A stretch of 10,554 nucleotides of DNA from RBG-16-66-20 sp038040245. Lineage in GTDB: Bacteria; Pseudomonadota; Gammaproteobacteria; Burkholderiales; SG8-39. Positions 6,104 through 10,554 of this stretch are shown in pieces; within the stretch, counting starts at the first letter, position 1; each line of letters opens with the position of its first letter. The position numbers and the translations under genes were made by a program. Location: assembly GCA_038040245.1 (NCBI GenBank), contig JBBPIU010000106.1, positions 1-10,554 on the forward strand, given 5' to 3'. Below the pieces are notes generated by a model. It was not told the DNA's origin, made no database searches, and saw only the letters and a program-made list of their open reading frames with translations.

Positions 6104-7069
6104 ATGTTAAGAACGCTTTTGTGCACCGCAATCGCGGCCGTTGGATTCGCCGCGCATGCCCAGACTTGGCCGACCAAGCCAGTCACGTTCCTGAACCCGT
6201 TCCCTGCAGGCGGCGGAACCGACACTTTTGCACGGCCGATTGCGGCCAAGCTCTCGCAACAGGTCGGCGAGCAGTTCCTGATCGAGAATCAGGGCGGCGC
6301 CGGGGGCACGGTGGGAGCGACCAACGTCGCCAAGCGCGCACCCGACGGCTACAACTGGTTCTTCGGCGCGGTACACCACACCATCGCCGAGAGCCTGTAT
6401 GCGCGCCTGCCCTACAGTCTGGAAAGGGATTTCGAGCCGATCACGGTCGCGGCCTTCGTGCCGAACGTGGTGGTCGTGCATCCCAAGCACGCCGACAAGA
6501 TCAAGTCGCTCAAGGACCTGATCGACTACGTGCGCGCCAACCCTGGCAAGCTCAACTACGGCTCCGCGGGCAACGGCACCACGCATCATCTGTCGGTGGA
6601 GCTGTTCAAGACGATGACCAAGACCTTCATCGTCCACATCCCCTATCAGGGGGCCGGCCCGCTGATGGTCGGTCTGCTGTCAGGAACGGTTGACCTCGCC
6701 TTTGACGGCATGGGCACTTCGTCCGTGCAGATCAAGGCCGGAAGACTGATTCCTTTGGCTATCACGAGCGTGGCGCGCAACCCGGTGCTGCCGAACCTCC
6801 CGACCATGGCCGAAGCGGGTCTGCCGGGCTACGAGGTGCGCACCTGGTACGGCATCTGGGCACTCAAGGGCACCCCCAAGGAAGCCAAGGACCGCATGTA
6901 CAAGGAAATTGTTATCGCGATGAACCAACCGGACCTTAAGAAGATCTGGGCCGAGCAGGGCGCCGATCCGGGTGGCATGCCGCCCGAGGAGATGGTCAAG
7001 CTGGTGCGCACCGAGATTGTAAAGTGGTCGAAGGTCGTCAAGGACGCCGGCGCAAAGGTAGACAACTAG
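6104..7069 (+). CDS. Bug/TctC-family periplasmic solute-binding protein
   Basis: A 321-residue protein, standard for Bug (TctC) receptors of tripartite tricarboxylate transporters. A signal peptide runs over 1-19 (MLRTLLC, Ala-rich core, likely cleavage AHA|QTWP), and the mature protein opens with the family hallmark TWPTKPVTFLNPFPAGGGTD (21-40). Other family blocks are SLKDLIDYVRANPGKLNYGSAG (135-156; the usual hinge-strand region), HIPYQGAGPLMVGLLSGTVDLAFD (178-201) and LPTMAEAGLPGYE (232-244). It should bind a carboxylate in the periplasm and either feed a membrane transporter or act in sensing. No tctA or tctB membrane gene is in the window, so it is an orphan receptor, as is common in Burkholderiales. 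It lies 85 nt after the aminotransferase on the same strand and probably shares its regulation, which suggests its ligand is a precursor of that pathway. It converges with the CoA-transferase gene with only 3 nt between stops. Confidence 0.92.
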   Translation: MLRTLLCTAIAAVGFAAHAQTWPTKPVTFLNPFPAGGGTDTFARPIAAKLSQQVGEQFLIENQGGAGGTVGATNVAKRAPDGYNWFFGAVHHTIAESLYARLPYSLERDFEPITVAAFVPNVVVVHPKHADKIKSLKDLIDYVRANPGKLNYGSAGNGTTHHLSVELFKTMTKTFIVHIPYQGAGPLMVGLLSGTVDLAFDGMGTSSVQIKAGRLIPLAITSVARNPVLPNLPTMAEAGLPGYEVRTWYGIWALKGTPKEAKDRMYKEIVIAMNQPDLKKIWAEQGADPGGMPPEEMVKLVRTEIVKWSKVVKDAGAKVDN

Positions 7070-7072
7070 TCT

Positions 7073-8311
7073 TCAGACAATGCCATCGGCTCGCAGCTTG
7101 GCGATTTCAGTTTCATTCAATTTCAGGAATTCCTTCAATATTTGATCGGTATGCTCGCCTAGCAAAGGCGGCGGCAGCCGGTATTCGAGCGGGGTTCCGG
7201 AGAAACGCATCGGACTGGCCACCAGCGGCAGCTTGCCCGCCGCTGCATGATCCAGTTCGATTTTCACGCCGCGCGCCTTGACCTGCGGCTCCTGGAAGAC
7301 CTGCGCGATGTCGTTGATCGGGCCGTTCGGCACGCCGGCGGCTTCCAGCAGCGCGAGCCACTCGGCGGTGGTCTTTTTCTGGAAAATTGCCTGAATCAGG
7401 CGGGTCATCTCGGCGCGATTCTCCACGCGCTTGCCGTTGGTGGCGAAACGCAGATCCGTGGCCAATTCGGGACATCCTGCCGCATCGCAGAATTTCCGGA
7501 ACAAGTTGTCGTTGCCGCAGGCGACGATCACCTCGCCGTCGCTCGAGCGAAACGGCTGATAGGGGACGATGTTCGGATGCAGGTTGCCGATGCGCCCGGG
7601 CGGCTTGCCGGTAGAGAAGAAGTTGGTGTTCTGGTAGGCGAGCAGCGCGATTTGCGAATCCAACAGCGCGAGGTCGAGATGCTGTCCCTTGCCGGTCTCC
7701 GCGCGGTTCGCGAGCGCGGCGCAAATCGCGATCGAAGCGTACATGCCGGTGATGATGTCGGCGATCGGCACGCCGGCGCGCTGCGGCCCGCCGCCTGCCT
7801 TTCCCTCCTTGGGATCGCCGTCCGGCTCGCCGGTAACGCTCATCATCCCGCCCATGCCCTGGATCATGAAGTCATAGCCCGGCCGCCCGCGATACGGTCC
7901 CGTCTGGCCGAATCCGGTGACCGAGCAGTAGACAAGGCACGGGTTCACGCTCTTGAGATCGTCGTAGCCAAGGCCGTAGCGCGCCAGGTCGCCGTGCTTG
8001 TAGTTCTCGATCAGGACATCGCATTCGCGCGCCAGCGCACGGATCAGCGCCTGACCTTCCGGCTTAGCCACATTCACCGTGATGGATTTCTTGCCGCGGT
8101 TCGCCGAGGTGAAATAGGCGGAGTCCTTCGTCTCGCGGCCTTCCTTGTCCTTCACCCAGGGCGGCCCGAAGGCGCGCGAGTCGTCGCCGACCTTGGGCCG
8201 CTCCACCTTGATGACCTCGGCACCGAGGTCGGCCATGTTCTGCCCAGCCCAGGGCCCCGCGAGAACGCGGGACAAATCGAGTACGCGGATGTGCGAGAGA
8301 GGGCCTGCCAT
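7073..8311 (-). CDS. Class III (CaiB/BaiF) CoA-transferase, SUGCT-like
   Basis: A 412-residue family III CoA-transferase starting at ATG 8311. The N-terminal block VLDLSRVLAGPWAGQNMADLGAEVIKVE (10-37) is diagnostic, and VERPKVGDDSRAFGPPW (36-52) resembles the subgroup that includes succinyl-CoA:glutarate CoA-transferase (SUGCT). NRGKKSITVN (71-80), GYDFMIQGMGGMMSVTGEP (145-163) and GVPIADIITGMYA (180-192) follow. D185 in the last block aligns with the catalytic Asp of formyl-CoA transferase, which forms the acyl-aspartyl anhydride. Family members pass CoA from an acyl-CoA, often succinyl-CoA, to a free acid. The acid here is not determinable; glutarate, another dicarboxylate or a hydroxyacid are possible. 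It is last in a minus-strand chain, 14 nt after the TSUP permease, with no strong Shine-Dalgarno. Its stop lies 3 nt from the convergent Bug gene. Confidence 0.9.
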   Translation of the reverse strand: MAGPLSHIRVLDLSRVLAGPWAGQNMADLGAEVIKVERPKVGDDSRAFGPPWVKDKEGRETKDSAYFTSANRGKKSITVNVAKPEGQALIRALARECDVLIENYKHGDLARYGLGYDDLKSVNPCLVYCSVTGFGQTGPYRGRPGYDFMIQGMGGMMSVTGEPDGDPKEGKAGGGPQRAGVPIADIITGMYASIAICAALANRAETGKGQHLDLALLDSQIALLAYQNTNFFSTGKPPGRIGNLHPNIVPYQPFRSSDGEVIVACGNDNLFRKFCDAAGCPELATDLRFATNGKRVENRAEMTRLIQAIFQKKTTAEWLALLEAAGVPNGPINDIAQVFQEPQVKARGVKIELDHAAAGKLPLVASPMRFSGTPLEYRLPPPLLGEHTDQILKEFLKLNETEIAKLRADGIV

Positions 8312-8325
8312 GTAAGGCCGTGAAT

Positions 8326-9120
8326 CTACCAGAGGTTCACGAGCATTCGCAGTGCAATCGCGAACAACATCAATGCGAACACCATGCGCAGGCGCCGTAC
8401 CGGCAACCGGTGCGCGAGCCGCGCGCCCAGCGGTGCTACCGGCATGCTGGCAACGACGATCAGCGCGAGCGCGGGAAGATAGACGAAGCCGAGGCTGCCC
8501 TCGGGCAGGCCGTCGGCGCGCAGGCCGTTGAGCACGTAACCTGCCGTACCCGCAACCGCGATCGGAAATCCGTTCGCCGCTGCGGTACCGACGGCGCGCT
8601 TGAGCGGCAGGTTGCACCAGGCGAGGAAAGGGATGGAGAGGAACGCGCCTCCGGCGGCGAGCACGCTGGACAAGGCACCGATCCCCGCTCCGACACCGAA
8701 CAGCCCCGCAGGCCCCGGCAACTGGCGCGAGGGTTTGGGCTTGACCTCGATGAACATCTGCGTGGCCGCGTAAAACATGAAGCCGGTGAAAAAGATCGCC
8801 AGCGGCCGGGTCGGGACGAAGCCGGCGGCCAGCGTCGCCGCCAGCGCGCCGGCGACGATCCCGGGCGCCATTGCACGCGCCACGGCCCAGTCCACCGCAC
8901 CGTGCCGATGATGCGCGCGGACGCTGGAAAGCGAAGTAAACACGATCGTCGCCATCGAAGTCGCGAGCGACAGGTGCATCATGTGCTCGGCGGGAAATCC
9001 TTTCGCGGTAAAGACGAACACCAGCATCGGCACCATGATCATGCCACCGCCAATGCCGAAGAGGCCCGCAAGGAAGCCCACTGCCAGGCCGATGGCGAGG
9101 TAGGCCCACCACCACTCCAT
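8326..9120 (-). CDS. TSUP-family (TauE/SafE, DUF81) membrane permease
   Basis: A 264-residue integral membrane protein, the usual size for TSUP. It has about eight hydrophobic segments in two related halves. The first half carries GFLAGLFGIGGGMIMVPML (15-33), with the family's glycine-rich GxGGG; the second carries SVLAAGGAFLSIPFLAWCNLP, the matching repeat. TSUP proteins export or import sulfite, sulfoacetate, sulfolactate, taurine-derived sulfonates or other organic anions. The substrate here is unknown and is probably an anion linked to its neighbours. The ATG at 9120 is chosen because it shares a base with the stop of the HAD gene (TGATG) and has GGGGA 6 nt upstream; a longer frame upstream runs through the HAD gene and is an artefact. 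It lies between the HAD phosphatase and the CoA-transferase in one transcription unit. Confidence 0.88.
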   Translation of the reverse strand: MEWWWAYLAIGLAVGFLAGLFGIGGGMIMVPMLVFVFTAKGFPAEHMMHLSLATSMATIVFTSLSSVRAHHRHGAVDWAVARAMAPGIVAGALAATLAAGFVPTRPLAIFFTGFMFYAATQMFIEVKPKPSRQLPGPAGLFGVGAGIGALSSVLAAGGAFLSIPFLAWCNLPLKRAVGTAAANGFPIAVAGTAGYVLNGLRADGLPEGSLGFVYLPALALIVVASMPVAPLGARLAHRLPVRRLRMVFALMLFAIALRMLVNLW

Positions 9121-9914
9121 CAGGCATCCCCGGGAAGATGCGCGAGCAGCTGCGCGGCGAGCTCGGCGAAGCCCGCGCCGGCGGCGCCGCGCGTGACGTA
9201 CTTCGGCTCCGCTTCGAGCCTGCCCGCGAAGCGCGCGACGTTCGCGACGCCGACCGAGCATTTGAAGAACGAGAACAGCGCGGCATCGTTCGGGGAGTCA
9301 CCCGCGAAAGCGAACTCCTGGCGCAGCATGTCGGGGGAAATCTTGAACCGTTCGGCAAACAGCAATTTGGTCATCGCAAGTTTGTCGTAGGCGCCGAACC
9401 AGCCGTTGACATGGATCGAACTGACTTTTGCGCTCAGGCCTTCGGCGCGCATCAAGGCCGCGATCCGCTCGGCAGTTTCCAGCGGCAGCGGCGGCACGTC
9501 TTCGCAATAGTCGATCGCGAGGTCCGTTTCGCGGTAGGGCTGGTCGGAAGCGAACGCGCAACCGGGGACTTGTTCGAGAATGCGTGCACCGATCGCGTCC
9601 AACCGGCTTCGGTTGAGCGCGCGAACTTGCATGCTGTCCTGAAATTTCTTGTGAAGTTTTCCCTGACTGGAGCAAAAGTAAAATGCTCCGTTTTCGCCGA
9701 CCACCGCGTCCACCGGCCACATGCGCGCGATGTGGTCGCACCAGCCGGCCGGGCGCCCGGTGATCGGCACCACGAGTTTCCCGGCGCGCTTCAGGCGCTC
9801 CATGGCGGCGTAGGCCTCCGCCGTGAGCTTGCCTTCGGTGGTGAGCGTCTCGTCGATATCAAAGAGCAGCCCGCGGAGATGGCGCAGGTGCCGCAGGTCT
9901 GCCAGCGGTTTCAT
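9120..9914 (-). CDS. HAD-superfamily hydrolase, subfamily IIB (Cof/MPGP/SPP-like phosphatase)
   Basis: A 264-residue protein with all four HAD motifs. Motif I is LLFDIDETLT, with nucleophile D19 and acid D21. Motif II is VVPITGRP, with T52. Motif III is the lysine K178 in AYDKLAMTK. Motif IV is GDSPNDAALF, with D206, N209 and D210. ENGAFYF (74-80) follows motif II, as in the IIB (C2B cap) branch that includes sugar-phosphate and mannosyl-3-phosphoglycerate phosphatases. It should be a cytoplasmic Mg-dependent phosphatase. The ATG at 9914 overlaps the glpD stop (ATGA), so it is coupled to glycerol-3-phosphate dehydrogenase. This suggests, but does not prove, a three-carbon or glycosyl-glycerate phosphate substrate. 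A longer reading upstream to 10016 runs inside glpD and was not used. Confidence 0.88.
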   Translation of the reverse strand: MKPLADLRHLRHLRGLLFDIDETLTTEGKLTAEAYAAMERLKRAGKLVVPITGRPAGWCDHIARMWPVDAVVGENGAFYFCSSQGKLHKKFQDSMQVRALNRSRLDAIGARILEQVPGCAFASDQPYRETDLAIDYCEDVPPLPLETAERIAALMRAEGLSAKVSSIHVNGWFGAYDKLAMTKLLFAERFKISPDMLRQEFAFAGDSPNDAALFSFFKCSVGVANVARFAGRLEAEPKYVTRGAAGAGFAELAAQLLAHLPGDA

Positions 9915-10554
9915 GCCCTGCCGAGCGCCTTCGCCACCCGTTCCCGTTGTGCCGGGCTCATCAGCAATCCGGCCTTGGTTCGCCGCCACAACACGTCCTC
10001 TGCAGTCCGCGCCCATTCCTGATCCACGAAGTACCGTACTTCACGCTCGCTAAGCCCGGCACCGAAATCCTCGCCGAGGTCGCCGTCGCCGACCACCGCC
10101 TGCGAGTGGGTCCCATGCCGGCGGAATATTCCCCGCAGCGTCACCTCCGGAATGTGCGGATGGCTGGTGAAGAACGCGTCCCTCGCCTCGACCCGCGTCG
10201 CATTGCCGAAATCGCTTCCGGAAATCGGCACCCGTTCGGTCCACGCCGGTTTGATCCCGGGAAAATGAGGTGCGAGCTTGTCCAATGCCTGCTCCGCGAG
10301 GCGCCGGTAAGTGGTGATCTTGCCGCCGAACACCGACAGCACGGGTGCCTGGCCCGCCTCGTCGTCCACGCGCAGCGTGTAGTCGCGCGTCACTGCGGAC
10401 GGATCGTCCGTGCCGTCGTCGTAGAGCGGCCGCACGCCTGCGTACTTCCACACCACTTCCTCGGGCCGCACGGGGCGTGCCAGGTACCGGTTCAACGCCC
10501 GGCACATGTAGTCGATTTCCTCGGCGCTCGCTTCCGGCGGCGCTGTTTCATCCG
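9911..10554 (-). CDS. glpD: Aerobic glycerol-3-phosphate dehydrogenase, C-terminal part
   Basis: The gene runs in from beyond the right edge; 213 residues are visible, roughly the last 40 percent of a protein normally about 500-530 long. The segment matches E. coli GlpD block by block: VVWKYAGVRPLYDDG, AVTRDYTLRVDDE.G.APVLSVFGG, KITTYRRLAEQALDKLAP, GIKPAWTE, then the C-terminal domain with DLGEDFG, EVRYFVDQEWARTAEDVLWRRTK and a short basic end (KALGRA). GlpD is a membrane-associated FAD enzyme that oxidises sn-glycerol 3-phosphate to dihydroxyacetone phosphate and passes electrons to quinone. The FAD-binding Rossmann domain lies outside the window. The stop overlaps the start of the HAD phosphatase gene. 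No glpK, glpF or glpR is visible. Confidence 0.93.
   Translation of the reverse strand, partial: DETAPPEASAEEIDYMCRALNRYLARPVRPEEVVWKYAGVRPLYDDGTDDPSAVTRDYTLRVDDEAGQAPVLSVFGGKITTYRRLAEQALDKLAPHFPGIKPAWTERVPISGSDFGNATRVEARDAFFTSHPHIPEVTLRGIFRRHGTHSQAVVGDGDLGEDFGAGLSEREVRYFVDQEWARTAEDVLWRRTKAGLLMSPAQRERVAKALGRA

Noticed and set aside
8312..9358. An upstream extension of the CoA-transferase frame that would give a 761-residue protein.
   Set aside because: The extension runs through the TSUP and HAD genes in another frame and is Arg/Ser-rich. The family N-terminus begins right at ATG 8311.
9669..9689. GGAGCA and TGCTCC arms with a 9-nt loop, followed by a short T-run on the plus strand, resembling a terminator.
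   Set aside because: It lies inside the HAD gene and encodes the conserved ENGAFYF region. The stem is only 6 bp and no plus-strand gene ends there.
7247..10022. Three long plus-strand frames (358, 356 and 294 codons) opposite the CoA-transferase, TSUP and HAD genes.
   Set aside because: They are complements of clearly identified genes, have low-complexity Arg/Ala/Gln-rich translations and lack good ribosome-binding sites.

Overview
The window looks like chromosomal DNA from a GC-rich betaproteobacterium, most likely Burkholderiales or a relative. The reasons are the GC-rich codon use, a stand-alone Bug/TctC-type solute-binding protein (a family greatly expanded in that order), and tightly overlapping metabolic genes. 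No tRNA, rRNA, CRISPR array, insertion sequence, integrase or phage gene is visible, and no gene-free stretch exceeds about 110 bp.

Layout. (1) 1-1127, plus strand: the C-terminal end of lgt (lipoprotein diacylglyceryl transferase) overlaps by ATGA a secreted protein with two thioredoxin folds. (2) 1169-4725, minus strand: an FCD-type GntR regulator overlaps by GTGA a 956-residue FAD plus Fe-S dehydrogenase of the YdiJ / D-2-hydroxyglutarate dehydrogenase type. (3) 4822-7069, plus strand, divergent from the regulator: a class V aminotransferase (serine-glyoxylate type), a 17-codon stub that reads like the start of an enoyl-CoA hydratase gene, and an orphan Bug/TctC binding protein. (4) 7073-10554, minus strand, in order of transcription: glpD (C-terminal part), a HAD-IIB phosphatase, a TSUP (TauE/SafE) membrane permease and a class III CoA-transferase. 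The first three junctions overlap or share bases, and the last gap is 14 nt.

How the genes may work together (inference). The GntR regulator lies between a 2-hydroxyacid dehydrogenase and a glyoxylate/serine-type aminotransferase. A natural reading is one regulated module: take up an organic acid (Bug protein), oxidise a 2-hydroxyacid to the 2-oxoacid (FAD/Fe-S enzyme), then transaminate it. The intergenic region carries a perfect 8-bp inverted repeat at the regulator's start, a repeated 10-bp word just before the aminotransferase ribosome-binding site, and another 7-bp dyad between them. This is the arrangement expected of a self-regulating local repressor that controls both directions.

The strongest items for a second look are this operator region, the truncated enoyl-CoA hydratase start, and the unusual glpD-HAD-TSUP-CoA-transferase chain. 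All protein families are known. I see no clear evidence of a wholly new type of system, only an uncommon combination whose substrate is not evident from sequence.
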